Shown: positions 55,644-64,000, counted from the stretch's first letter. The stretch is 64,000 bases of DNA from Corallococcus coralloides DSM 2259 (GCF_000255295.1 NC_017030.1:3348001-3412000), one strand, 5' to 3'. Program-made: numbers and translations. Notes: a model not told the origin generated them from the sequence alone.

Positions 55644-56812
55644 GCGAGGACTCCTGCGACGTGGCCATCATCGGGGGCGGCCCCGCGGGCGCGGCAATGG
55701 CCGTGGCCTTGCGGAGGAAGGCGCCGTCGCTCTCCGTCACCCTGGTCGAACGAACCACCTATGACGCCCCCCGACTGGGAGAGACCCTGCCTCCGGACGT
55801 CCGCCTGCCGCTGTCACGGCTGGGCGTCTGGGAAGGCTTCCTGCGCGACGGACACCTCGCCTCCCGCGGCACGGCGTCATGCTGGGGCAGGGCGGAGCCG
55901 GGCTTCCATGACACGATGATGTCCCCCTGGGGCTCCGCGTGGCACCTGGACCGGACGCGCTTCGACGAACGGCTGAGCGTCGAAGCCGCCCAGCAGGGCG
56001 CTCGGGTGCTTCGCGCGACGACCCTGTTGGATTCGGAGTCACTGGGACGCGACGGCTACCGGCTCCGCCTGGCCCATGAGGCAGCAGACCCCAGCACGCT
56101 GCGGGCGCGCTTCGTCGTGGACGCGACGGGAAGCAAGGCAACCTTCGCCTCCGCACGAGGCGCGCGGCGGCTGGTGAGCGACCGCTGCTTCGCCGTGTAT
56201 GGCGCCTTCCAGCTTCAGGGCGGCGCGGCCTTCCCCACCCACGCGCTGGTGGATGCCTGCCCGGAGGGCTGGTGGTACTCGGCGTTGCTGCCGAGGGGGC
56301 GGGTCGTCGTCGCGCTCGTCGGCGATGGCGACTCCCTGCGCGGCTTGCGCTGGGCCACGCCCGCTTCCTGGATGAACCTGCTGAGGCAGGCGCCGGCGAC
56401 CTGGGCGCGGCTGGACGTCTGTGACTTCGCCGGCGAGGCGCTTGTCGCGGTGCCCGTGCTCGTCGGTCAGTTGGACCGGCCGTGGGGGGAACAGTGGCTC
56501 GCCGTGGGCGACGCGGCCTGCACCTATGATCCGCTGTCCTCCCAGGGCATCACCAAGGCGTTGGACTCCGCGCTCCTGGCCGCCGACGCGCTGGAGCGCT
56601 GCCTGCGCGGCGACGCGGAGGCGCTCCAGGCCTACGCGTCCACGCTGAACGCGCGGTTCCAGGACCATCAACGCACCCGCGCGGCCTACTACCGCCAGGA
56701 ACAGCGGTGGCCCCAGGCCCCCTTCTGGAAGAACCGGTGGGAGTCGCTGCCCGCTCCCGCCGCACCCCCAGCGCAGCTCCGCCGCCCCCACTCCACCGAG
56801 GTGAACCCATGA
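55640..56812 (+). CDS. lodB: LodB-like flavoprotein required for CTQ formation
   Basis: 390 residues from GTG, overlapping lodA by 4 nt (GTGA). FAD-binding GxGxxG is VAIIGGGPAGAAMAVAL at the N-terminus; LGETLPP and the C-terminal VGDAACTYDPLSSQGITKAL are tryptophan-halogenase-like. LodB proteins hydroxylate or otherwise modify the LodA Trp to allow CTQ formation. The stop overlaps the ATG of the cytochrome (ATGA), coupling all three genes. Confidence 0.9.
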   Translation: MSEDSCDVAIIGGGPAGAAMAVALRRKAPSLSVTLVERTTYDAPRLGETLPPDVRLPLSRLGVWEGFLRDGHLASRGTASCWGRAEPGFHDTMMSPWGSAWHLDRTRFDERLSVEAAQQGARVLRATTLLDSESLGRDGYRLRLAHEAADPSTLRARFVVDATGSKATFASARGARRLVSDRCFAVYGAFQLQGGAAFPTHALVDACPEGWWYSALLPRGRVVVALVGDGDSLRGLRWATPASWMNLLRQAPATWARLDVCDFAGEALVAVPVLVGQLDRPWGEQWLAVGDAACTYDPLSSQGITKALDSALLAADALERCLRGDAEALQAYASTLNARFQDHQRTRAAYYRQEQRWPQAPFWKNRWESLPAPAAPPAQLRRPHSTEVNP

Positions 56813-59800
56813 AGACGAGGTATCAGCGTCATGTGATTGTCGCGGCGGGCGCCATGCTCGCCATCACGGCCGCGGTGGTCGTGCGGAGCAGGGAGCCCAG
56901 GCCCGCGGTCCTGGCCACGAGCGGCAGTGGAGGGGATGGCCTCGTCCCGCCTCCCTATCCCGTGTTCCCGCGAGGCAATGCCCTGCTCACGCCCCTCGCC
57001 GAGTCCAGCGACGAGGCCCAGGCCTTCCTGAACTTCTACACGAAGCAGTTGGGCGTTCAGCTGCCCAGGATCCAGAGCGGCGACCTGGTCAAGCTGCCGC
57101 CCCGGAACCTGGACATCGCGCACAACGGACTGAACCTCGGCAGCCAGGACTTCAACTCCTCCCTGGTGTGCCAGTCCTGCCATGACTCGGATTGGAAGGC
57201 CCAGGGCAGCGACCTGCCGGAGATGGCGTTCTGGCAACAGCCCACGGTCAACAGCCTCTGGCCGAGCGGTGGCGCGGGCCCCAAGAACCTGTCCGCCAAC
57301 TGGTCCCCGTTCGGAGACTGGAGCGCGTCCATCAAGGCCCTGGCGGGCAGGGACCCTGTCTTCCTCGCCCAGGTGGAGACGACCCGTTCACTGTCTCCGC
57401 ACCAGCCCTATCAGGTGGACCAGCTCTGTCTGCGATGCCATTCCCCCCTGGCGGAGCGCCAGGCCCTGGCCAACAACGCCCCGTTCGACCACTTCACCCT
57501 CTACGCGACGCCCGAGGGAGCCCCCTACAAGAACCCGTTCCCCTCGGAGTCCGCGGCGGCTTCGCAATACGCGACCTACGGCGCGCTGGCCCGGGACGGA
57601 CTCTCCTGCGCCGTCTGTCATTCCATGGCGCCGAAGGAGGGCCAGCCCTGGAGTGGCGCCGACTACAGCTTCTTCTATGGCTCCGACGGAGACCTCTTCG
57701 GCGCAACCGTGTCGGACCGGCTGGTCAGCGCGGAGGAAAAGAAGACGCTCACGCCGCCGTCCTTCCCCTTCACCTCGTCCATGAACCTGCACCCCGGCGC
57801 CATCCTCGGGCCTGACTTCGGCCTCAACGCGAAGCCCATGGCCGCGGCGGGGGTGAGCCTGGAGACCGCGGCGCACGTGGACGGACACAGCTACCTGCGC
57901 GACTCCATGGTCTGCGGCGCCTGCCACGTCGTCATCCTGCCCAAGGTGCCCACCAACTACCGGCCGGGCATGCCCATCTCCGAAGCGAGCGAAGGCTACG
58001 AGCGCCCCGCGAGCTGCGACTCCAGCAGGACGACCTTCGACGCCAAAGGCGACTTCACGAAGGACCCCTGTGTCGCGCTCGCCTATGAGCAGACCACCTA
58101 TTTCGAGTGGCTCAACAGCGGCTACCCCGACTCCAAGACGACGTGCCAGGGCTGCCACATGCCGCTCACCTCGCCGTCATCCCCCCACGACAACCGCGTG
58201 TACGTGGCGCAGTACAACGATGACCTGGATCCCTTCTACAAAGGCAGCCCGCCCCCGGTGGCGCGCGAGTACAACCGGCACACGCTGCTGGGCATCAACC
58301 TGTTCGTCCACGAGATGTTCCAGCAGTTCCCGGACGTGCTCGGGCTGGACTTCTACCTGTCGAAGGACTCACGCATCCCGCCCTATCTCCAATCCCCAGA
58401 CATCCTGAACCGCACGCCCAACCTGGTCCCCAATCCGGGCGCCGAGGATGGCAATACGGCGGGCTGGAGCGACCACAGCGCCATCGCCGCCGTCCAGAAG
58501 CTCCCGGCAGAGCAGGGACGCTCCATCCACCCGAGCCACGGCCGCTACTTCTTCCAGCTCAGTGAGGGCAGCGCGACGCTGAGCATCGACCTCAGCCGCT
58601 ACCAGGCCGCCCTCCAGAAGGCCGGCGACAAGACGACCCTCCTCTGGGGCGCCACCGCCTGGTGCGACAAGCTCTCCTGCGGAGAGCTCGTCGTGCGCAC
58701 CTTCAACGCGCAAGGCACCCTGGCGTCCACGACGTCTCCGCTCGCGGTCGACCCGGGACAGTCGAGGTGGCAGGCGCGTCAGGCGACCACGGCCCTGGGC
58801 GCGGGCATCCAGCGGCTGGAGCTTGGCTTCACCGGCCGGAGTGGCGAGGTGCTTCTCCTGGATGACCTCTTCCTCGCCCTGCGCTTCCCGGATGGCACCG
58901 TCGCACCGCTGACGGATGCCAGCCGCAACTACGTGGTCGCGCAGAACCTGCTCAACGCCGAGCAGTCCATCCTGGACCTCGCGTACAGCACGGCCCAGGG
59001 CTCCTACAATCCACAGCTCCCCGCCGTGCAGATCTCCCTGGGAAACCTGTCCACCGACAACGGCACGCTGAGCGTCCCCGTCACGCTCATCAACAACGCG
59101 GGTCACAAGTTCCCCAGCGGCGCGGGCTTCCGCCGGGCGTTCATCCAGTTCGAGGTCCTGGATCCGTCCGGCAACGTGCTCTGGGCTTCGGGACAACCGA
59201 ACGCGCAAGGCGCCATCTGCAATGGCCGCTGCAATGCCAATGGCGACAACATCCTTGTCAGCGAGTTCTCGGCCGCCCCCGGTCAACTCCAGCCGCACTA
59301 CCAGAGCCTCCAGCGGCAGGACCAGGTTCAAATCTACGAGGTCCGCGTCATGGACGACACGAAGAAGGTCACCAGCCTGGAGCTCCAGCAGTTCAAGGAC
59401 CTGAAGGACAACCGGATCCTCCCCGCGGGCTGGAAGCCGCCGAGCCTGCGCAAGTCCGGCGAGCTTCAGCTGGGGCTGGACCTCCACCAGTTGGCGCAGA
59501 TCACCATGCCCCTGAGTGAGGTGCAGGGAACCCTCCCCAGCATTGAGAGTGATCCGGACTACCCCAGCGACAGCCATCCCCGGGAGGCCGAGGGCGAAGA
59601 CACGCTCGTGTACCAGGTCCCCCTGGCGGAGATTTCTTCCTGGGCCTCCATCCGGGTCCGGCTGAACTACCAGAGCATCCCTCCGGGCTATCTGGGCGCG
59701 CGGTTCAAGGACGCGCTCCAGGGAGGCCAGAAGCCGGGGCCCGCCATGAGCCGGCTCATCTACATGAGCAGCCACCTCAACACGAAGACGTCCATTCAGG

Positions 59801-59886
59801 GCCAGACCTACGGCGCAACCCAACCCACGGAGGTCATGAACAACTGGTCCATGGTCCTGGGTGAGGCCCGGGTGACGAAGCGCTGA
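56809..59886 (+). CDS. Pentaheme cytochrome c family protein in the lod operon
   Basis: 1025 residues. An N-terminal membrane segment (about 9-26) can act as signal or anchor. Five CxxCH heme sites are seen: Cys121-His125 (CQSCH), 207-211 (CLRCH), 267-271 (CAVCH), 369-373 (CGACH) and 446-450 (CQGCH). The C-terminal half contains NNAGHKFPSGAGFRRAFIQF, a motif seen in large multiheme cytochromes, plus a CBM-like sandwich (about 540-700, PNPGAEDGNTAGWSDHS). Start ATG overlaps lodB by 4 nt, so it is in the same operon. I infer it accepts electrons from LodA or its product side in the periplasm; this is not established for LodA proteins. Confidence 0.9.
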   Translation: MKTRYQRHVIVAAGAMLAITAAVVVRSREPRPAVLATSGSGGDGLVPPPYPVFPRGNALLTPLAESSDEAQAFLNFYTKQLGVQLPRIQSGDLVKLPPRNLDIAHNGLNLGSQDFNSSLVCQSCHDSDWKAQGSDLPEMAFWQQPTVNSLWPSGGAGPKNLSANWSPFGDWSASIKALAGRDPVFLAQVETTRSLSPHQPYQVDQLCLRCHSPLAERQALANNAPFDHFTLYATPEGAPYKNPFPSESAAASQYATYGALARDGLSCAVCHSMAPKEGQPWSGADYSFFYGSDGDLFGATVSDRLVSAEEKKTLTPPSFPFTSSMNLHPGAILGPDFGLNAKPMAAAGVSLETAAHVDGHSYLRDSMVCGACHVVILPKVPTNYRPGMPISEASEGYERPASCDSSRTTFDAKGDFTKDPCVALAYEQTTYFEWLNSGYPDSKTTCQGCHMPLTSPSSPHDNRVYVAQYNDDLDPFYKGSPPPVAREYNRHTLLGINLFVHEMFQQFPDVLGLDFYLSKDSRIPPYLQSPDILNRTPNLVPNPGAEDGNTAGWSDHSAIAAVQKLPAEQGRSIHPSHGRYFFQLSEGSATLSIDLSRYQAALQKAGDKTTLLWGATAWCDKLSCGELVVRTFNAQGTLASTTSPLAVDPGQSRWQARQATTALGAGIQRLELGFTGRSGEVLLLDDLFLALRFPDGTVAPLTDASRNYVVAQNLLNAEQSILDLAYSTAQGSYNPQLPAVQISLGNLSTDNGTLSVPVTLINNAGHKFPSGAGFRRAFIQFEVLDPSGNVLWASGQPNAQGAICNGRCNANGDNILVSEFSAAPGQLQPHYQSLQRQDQVQIYEVRVMDDTKKVTSLELQQFKDLKDNRILPAGWKPPSLRKSGELQLGLDLHQLAQITMPLSEVQGTLPSIESDPDYPSDSHPREAEGEDTLVYQVPLAEISSWASIRVRLNYQSIPPGYLGARFKDALQGGQKPGPAMSRLIYMSSHLNTKTSIQGQTYGATQPTEVMNNWSMVLGEARVTKR

Positions 59887-59891
59887 AACAC

Positions 59892-59923
59892 AGCGGCCAC
59901 CGGCTCAAGAGCCGGTGGCCGCT
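59892..59923. terminator. Bidirectional terminator between the lod operon and the convergent gene
   Basis: Perfect 14-bp arms AGCGGCCACCGGCT and AGCCGGTGGCCGCT around CAAG. It lies between the stops of the two convergent genes and can end both; the minus-strand side has the better T run (GTGTTTC). Confidence 0.8.
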
Positions 59924-59938
59924 TTCACTCCTCAAGGC

Positions 59939-60976
59939 TTAGCGGAAGACGGTGGTGTGGGAGCCCAGCACGATGCCGCGCTTGCCCGCCAGCGCCTTGC
60001 TCCGCTCGGGAGTCATCCCCAGCTGCTCCGGCGTGAAGAGCCGGCCGTAGAGCCGGTGGTCGGAAGAGACGAACGGGAGGACCCGGACCGTGATGGACAT
60101 CCCCGGAAGCGGGGCGTGGTTGTTGGACCAATACGAATAGTCGATGGTCGTCTTGTAGTTGGCCGGTACGAGGCAGTCGATCCCCGTGTGCCAGTTGCGG
60201 TTGCCATCCTGGTCCGGAAGCGTCTCGGGCACCGTGGTCTTCCCCAGGCTGATGAGCGGCGAAGGCCCCGGAGTCCCCGCCGAGAAGGCGACGCTCGCCC
60301 CCGCGGGGACGTTCACGCACTTGATGTCGAAGGTCACCATCGCGGTGGAGGAGCCCTGATCGAAGTTGATGCCCTTGGTGGTGTAGTCCGGCTTGTTGGC
60401 ATCCACGATGGTGACGTTCCGCCAGCCGAACCCCGGGTTGTCCAGGACGAACTCCGTCAGCTGGTCCATGTTGCCCACGGCCGTGGTGGGAACGGGGTTC
60501 GGGTGCGCCGTGGTGGAGACCCGGGAGATGAGGCAGTAGTGGTCAGGGGTGGGGGCTCTCCAGACGAACGGGTTGTCCGTCACGGCGATCTTGCCGCTGT
60601 CGGCCTTGATGATGTTCTTGTTCCCGTTGTCGACGTTCTTGTCGCTGGTCTGCAACTCATTGTTCGCCCACAGGTAGGGGTACAAGAGCAGACTCGCCGG
60701 CACGGCATACAGCGACACGCTTCCGGACTGGGCGGCTCCCGCCAGGTTCTTGGCGCGCAGGTAGATGTAGTTGTCGCCGTCGTGGATCAGGTTCTGCCCC
60801 ACGTCCGAGCTGTAGTTCCCGGCGAAGAAATCCGCAGGATTGAGCGTGGGGCTGAGGCCCTGGGGGATGATGTCTGGCGATTGATAGGCAATGGTGTTCT
60901 TCGGCTCGTTCCCGAAGGTGCGCTCACCGGTGTCACCGGTGTTCACACGGAAGAACAAGTCATTGTACTGGGTCAT
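59939..60976 (-). CDS. Hypothetical protein, likely co-regulated with the lod operon
   Basis: 345 residues, no signal peptide. It has beta-rich character with motifs FAGNYSSDVGQNLIHDGDNY, YLRAKNLAGAAQSGSVSLYA, PDHYCLISRVST and GFGWRNVTIVD. The end is PERSKALAGKRGIVLGSHTT. I do not recognise the family. It converges on the lod operon terminator. Its upstream region holds the same 21-bp-spaced palindrome pair as lodA and a good sigma-54-like promoter, so it is probably switched on with lodA. It could be a secreted or structural partner, but this is inference. Confidence 0.8.
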   Translation of the reverse strand: MTQYNDLFFRVNTGDTGERTFGNEPKNTIAYQSPDIIPQGLSPTLNPADFFAGNYSSDVGQNLIHDGDNYIYLRAKNLAGAAQSGSVSLYAVPASLLLYPYLWANNELQTSDKNVDNGNKNIIKADSGKIAVTDNPFVWRAPTPDHYCLISRVSTTAHPNPVPTTAVGNMDQLTEFVLDNPGFGWRNVTIVDANKPDYTTKGINFDQGSSTAMVTFDIKCVNVPAGASVAFSAGTPGPSPLISLGKTTVPETLPDQDGNRNWHTGIDCLVPANYKTTIDYSYWSNNHAPLPGMSITVRVLPFVSSDHRLYGRLFTPEQLGMTPERSKALAGKRGIVLGSHTTVFR

Positions 60977-61043
60977 GGGTGTCTACCTTGGCTTGGGGGA
61001 CGTTCCCCGTGCGGCGTGGCTCGCAGGGGTGTGGCCCTGCAAG

Positions 61044-61060
61044 TGCAGCCTCAATGCCAA
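61044..61060 (-). promoter_or_regulatory. Candidate sigma-54 promoter of the hypothetical gene
   Basis: Read on the minus strand, TTGGCATTGAGGCTGCA matches the sigma-54 pattern (GG-N10-GC) at all but about three positions. It lies 68 bases before the ATG at 60976 and about 73 bases downstream of the paired sites, a typical distance for enhancer-type sites. Confidence 0.45.
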
Positions 61061-61130
61061 GGATGTTCGGGCCCCAACTGGCTGGAACCATTCGGGCGGC
61101 CCGGCGAAGCGGTGGGCCCTCCCCATGACC

Positions 61131-61163
61131 CTGACGTGGCAGGCCCGGTGTCTGACGTGTCAG
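61131..61163 (-). promoter_or_regulatory. Paired palindromic sites matching those upstream of lodA
   Basis: On the minus strand the far site reads CTGACACGTCAG (61152-61163), the same core as at lodA; the near site reads CTGCCACGTCAG (61131-61142), one base off. Starts are 21 bp apart, as at lodA. The 2-base centre makes a hairpin unlikely, so it is a binding site rather than a terminator for the GNAT gene that ends at 61175. Confidence 0.6.
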
Positions 61164-61174
61164 ACCGCATGCCG

Positions 61175-61666
61175 TCAGAGCGTGACGGCCATCTCCACGT
61201 CCGCGCGCGAGTAGCCCGTCTCCCGGGCAATCTCCGGACCCTCGCGCGTGGTGACGAAGCCGTGCTTGCGGTACAGCCCCAGCGCGGGCCCCAACGCGCT
61301 GTTGGTGACGAGGTACATCCGCTTCGCTCCGCGCTCACGGGCCGTGGCCAGCGCGGCCCGCATCAGCGCGTCACCCAGGTCGCGGCCCCTCGCCTCCGGG
61401 GCCACCGCCATCTTGCACAGCTCGAACGTGTCCGCGTCCTCGCGCCTCAGCGCGCACGTGCCCAGCACCTGTCCGTCCACGAGCGCGAAGAACACCTCGC
61501 CCCCTGGCGCCACGAACATCCCGTGCGGGTCCGCGAACGAGGCCTCGTCCGAGCCCTCGATGCGGAAGTCCTTCTCAATCCATTGCCGGTTGAGCCGCGC
61601 GAAGTGCTCGCGCAGCTCCGGCCGGTAGGGGACGACCTGGACGGAAGCAGGGGCCATGGCGCTCAC
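61175..61666 (-). CDS. GNAT-family N-acetyltransferase
   Basis: 163 residues. Motif A is seen as CKMAVAPEARGRDLGDALMRAAL and motif B as GLYRKHGFVTT. GTG at 61666 overlaps the MFS stop by 4 nt (GTGA); an in-frame ATG at 61657 is also possible. It is probably translated with the transporter. Substrate unknown. Confidence 0.85.
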   Translation of the reverse strand: MSAMAPASVQVVPYRPELREHFARLNRQWIEKDFRIEGSDEASFADPHGMFVAPGGEVFFALVDGQVLGTCALRREDADTFELCKMAVAPEARGRDLGDALMRAALATARERGAKRMYLVTNSALGPALGLYRKHGFVTTREGPEIARETGYSRADVEMAVTL

Positions 61667-62958
61667 GCGGTGGCGGCGGTCGCGGCGGGCTTCTTGCGCA
61701 GGAAGAGCACGAAGATGAGCGCCACGATGCTGATGCCCACCAGCGTAATCAGCCCGTCCGCCGCGATGGTGGCGCGCGTGCCGATGCCGCGGAACTCCGA
61801 CGCGTGCCCGTCCAGCGCCGTCGTGTAGCTGATGGCGAAGTTGGAGGCCGCGACGAAGAGCGAGTACTTCGTCGTCACCGCCGCGCCGTCGCTCACCATC
61901 TCCAGCACCATGCCGGCGAAGGCCGCGAAGCCCGCGCCATTCGCGAAGCTGTACGCGAGCGAACCCCAGATGTACGTGTCCGTCGTCATGGGCCCCGCCG
62001 CCATGGCGAACGCGGCCATCGCCGTGGCCCCGCCCATCAGCGCGTACGCGAGCTTGCGGTTCATCCGGTCCGACATCCAGCCGCCCAGCAGCGAGCCCAC
62101 CGCGCCGGTGACGGCCATGCCCGGACCGTTCACCATCTCCACCGTGTGCTCCGGCACCTGGTACGCGCCCGCCATCGCGCTGAAGAGGTTGGTGAGCGCG
62201 CCGCAGCTCACCGGCGCCAGGCAGAGCACCAGCATGATGAGCCCGTCCCGGCTGAAGGCCGTCCTCACCAGGTCCATCACGATGCTCTTCACCCGGTCCA
62301 CCGCCGCCTTGAACAGCGGCCCGGTGGGCGTGGTGGCGGGGTCATGCCGCTCGGTGATCCAGAAGATGCCCGCGCCGCTCGCCAGCACCAGCGTGGCCAG
62401 CACGATGCCCGCCACCTGCCGGGAGAACTGGGTCGCCAGGAAGATGGCCAGCGCGCCCATCATCGCGGTGGAGCCCACGTTGCCCGCCATCTGCCAGCCG
62501 CCCGTGCGCCCCTTGTCGGACGGCTTGGACGTCGTGGCCATCAGCCCGTTGAGCGCCGCGTGCGCCGTCGTCGCCGCGGCCTGCAGCGCGGTGAGCATCA
62601 GCGTGAAGACGCCCAGGTGCTGCGCGGGCTCCGGGAACATCGCGCACGCCAGGAGCAGCAGCGCGGTGAGCAGCGTGCTCACGCCGTACCAGACGCGGCG
62701 CCACGGCCCCAGGTCGATGAGCGGCACCCACAACAGCTTCCACGCGTGCGGCGAGAACGCCGTGCCGGACAGCACGCCAATCTCCGCCAGCGGCATTCCG
62801 TCCTTCGCCAGCCAGTAAGGCACCGCCGTCTGCAGGTAGCCCACCGCTGCGCCGAACTGCACCTCCAAGAGGCCGAACAGCGGGGGCCAGGCCCAGCGCG
62901 GTTCCTCGGCGGGAGCGGTGGCCGGAAGAGCGGTCTCTTGTTCAATCAAGGGCGACAC
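61663..62958 (-). CDS. MFS permease (AmpG-like)
   Basis: 431 residues with about 12 predicted membrane segments. Features such as LPLAEIGVLSGTAFSPHAWK-type loops (GMPLAEIGVLSGTAFSPHAW), WVPLIDLGPWRRVWYG and DRMNRKLAYALMGG recall AmpG-type muropeptide permeases and related sugar-phosphate MFS proteins. Start GTG at 62958; the ribosome site is weak. It is the first gene of a two-gene unit with the GNAT. Transport of a cell-wall fragment is a guess from likeness only. Confidence 0.78.
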   Translation of the reverse strand: MSPLIEQETALPATAPAEEPRWAWPPLFGLLEVQFGAAVGYLQTAVPYWLAKDGMPLAEIGVLSGTAFSPHAWKLLWVPLIDLGPWRRVWYGVSTLLTALLLLACAMFPEPAQHLGVFTLMLTALQAAATTAHAALNGLMATTSKPSDKGRTGGWQMAGNVGSTAMMGALAIFLATQFSRQVAGIVLATLVLASGAGIFWITERHDPATTPTGPLFKAAVDRVKSIVMDLVRTAFSRDGLIMLVLCLAPVSCGALTNLFSAMAGAYQVPEHTVEMVNGPGMAVTGAVGSLLGGWMSDRMNRKLAYALMGGATAMAAFAMAAGPMTTDTYIWGSLAYSFANGAGFAAFAGMVLEMVSDGAAVTTKYSLFVAASNFAISYTTALDGHASEFRGIGTRATIAADGLITLVGISIVALIFVLFLRKKPAATAATA

Positions 62959-63143
62959 CTACAGGGGAGGACAGGGGAGGGTGGGATTCTAGACACCTCC
63001 TGCGTCCTGCACAGCCCAACGCAACGCGCCGTCCCCTCGGAAGCACGGGGTGGGAGAGTCCCCTTCAACGGGGAGTCCTGGTCCGTGTCGGAAGCCGGGA
63101 CTAGCTTGCCCGCGCTTTTCCCCCACAACCCCGAGGTCCCCCG

Positions 63144-64000
63144 ATGACGTTGAAGACCCGACTGCTGGTCGTCTCCACGGCTGGCCTGTTCGCCGCCGCG
63201 CCCGCCGTGGCCAAGCCGCTGGATGGCGCCAGCACCGACGTGATGATCCAGGGCTTCCACTGGAACTCCGCCAGCGCGGGCGGGTGGTGGAACACGGTGA
63301 AGAACAACGCGGCCGCGGTGAAGGCCGCGGGCTTCACGATGATCTGGCTGCCGCCGCCGTCCGACGCGGCGTCCACGGAGGGCTACCTGCCCCGGCAGCT
63401 CAACGTGCTCAACTCCAGCTACGGCACGGAAGCGGAGCTCACCCAGGCGCTGGCCGCGCTCAACGCGCAGGGCGTGAAGCCCATCGCGGACATCGTGGTG
63501 AACCACCGCGTGGGCACCGCCAACTGGGCGGACTTCACCAACCCCACCTGGAGCGGCTGCAGCGCGGTGGCCGCGGGTGACGAATGGCCGAGCGCCTGCG
63601 GCAACGCGGACAGCGGCGAGGGCTACGCCGCGGCGCGCGACCTGGACCACTCGCAGGCGAACGTGCGCGCGGACCTGAAGACGTGGATGAACACCCGCCT
63701 GAAGGGCGTGGGCTTCACGGGCTGGCGGTTCGACTTCGTGAAGGGCTTCGCGGGCAGCTACGTGAAGGAGTACGTCACCGCGACGGACCCGTGGTTCTGC
63801 GTGGGTGAGTTCTGGCCCACGAACTACTTCGACGCGAACAACCCCAACAACTGGAAGCAGCAGATCACCAACTGGGTGGATGCCACGACGGGCTCCTGCG
63901 CCGCGTTCGACTTCGCCACCAAGGGTCTGCTCAACGACGCGCTCACCAACAACAACTACTCGCGCCTGAAGGCGTCCGACGGCAAGCCCGCGGGCGGCAT
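63144..64000 (+). CDS. Secreted alpha-amylase (GH13), partial
   Basis: 285 residues visible; the 3' end lies beyond the window. A signal peptide ends near APAVA. GH13 regions seen are VVNHRVG (region I), GWRFDFVKGF with the catalytic nucleophile Asp (region II) and VGEFWPTNYF with the acid/base Glu (region III). Layout is like plant/bacterial alpha-amylases (GH13_6/7 type). It hydrolyses starch outside the cell. ATG at 63144 has GAGG upstream. Confidence 0.92.
   Translation, partial: MTLKTRLLVVSTAGLFAAAPAVAKPLDGASTDVMIQGFHWNSASAGGWWNTVKNNAAAVKAAGFTMIWLPPPSDAASTEGYLPRQLNVLNSSYGTEAELTQALAALNAQGVKPIADIVVNHRVGTANWADFTNPTWSGCSAVAAGDEWPSACGNADSGEGYAAARDLDHSQANVRADLKTWMNTRLKGVGFTGWRFDFVKGFAGSYVKEYVTATDPWFCVGEFWPTNYFDANNPNNWKQQITNWVDATTGSCAAFDFATKGLLNDALTNNNYSRLKASDGKPAGG

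Overview
The window looks like myxobacterial chromosome, most likely Corallococcus or a close Myxococcaceae relative. GC and third-position GC are very high throughout. Lineage-typical families are present (a DUF2381 protein, a DUF3103-type protein, two adjacent lipoxygenases, a CHAT protein, many lipoproteins and small beta-barrels). I saw no tRNA, rRNA, CRISPR array, insertion sequence or phage gene. No gap between genes exceeds about 300 bases.

Layout. 1-7,500: a partial gene, a SpoIID-type secreted protein, then the conserved queA-tgt-yajC-secD-secF cluster (tRNA queuosine plus Sec accessory proteins), closed by a terminator. 7,570-16,030: outer-membrane barrels, recJ, a YHS protein, a lipoprotein metallopeptidase coupled to a barrel, aspS and a porin. 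16,088-19,253: three tandem JmjC/cupin_8 paralogues, the last having lost all three iron ligands. 19,266-23,828: a membrane-anchored CHAT protein and an M14 carboxypeptidase. 23,952-28,031: three tandem paralogous lipoproteins and a DUF1152 protein. 28,028-34,431: a methyltransferase, an AraC regulator, two small envelope proteins, an ABM-ADH-nth operon and menB. 34,438-40,189: two divergent lipoxygenases and a P450 with an atypical I-helix, a probable oxylipin locus. 40,220-44,380: an AT-richer accessory stretch (DUF2381 trio, DUF3103-type, CARDB-like secreted protein). 44,511-46,264: ada coupled to a 2OG-Fe(II) oxygenase. 46,495-49,767: a large secreted C45 Ntn-hydrolase-like protein. 49,916-53,405: a TetR-EmrB-EmrA efflux operon. 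53,634-59,886: a lodA-lodB-pentaheme cytochrome operon. 59,939-64,000: a hypothetical gene convergent with it, MFS plus GNAT, and a partial secreted alpha-amylase.

The most novel part is the lodA-lodB-cytochrome operon. A LodA-like cysteine tryptophylquinone enzyme and its flavoprotein maturase are translationally coupled to a five-heme cytochrome c, suggesting electrons may pass to a cytochrome rather than only to oxygen. Upstream lies a pair of TGACRCGTCA palindromes exactly 21 bp apart. The same pair with the same 21-bp spacing recurs upstream of the convergent hypothetical gene at 59,939-60,976, which also has a good sigma-54-like promoter. I infer one regulon, and possibly one system, spanning four genes.
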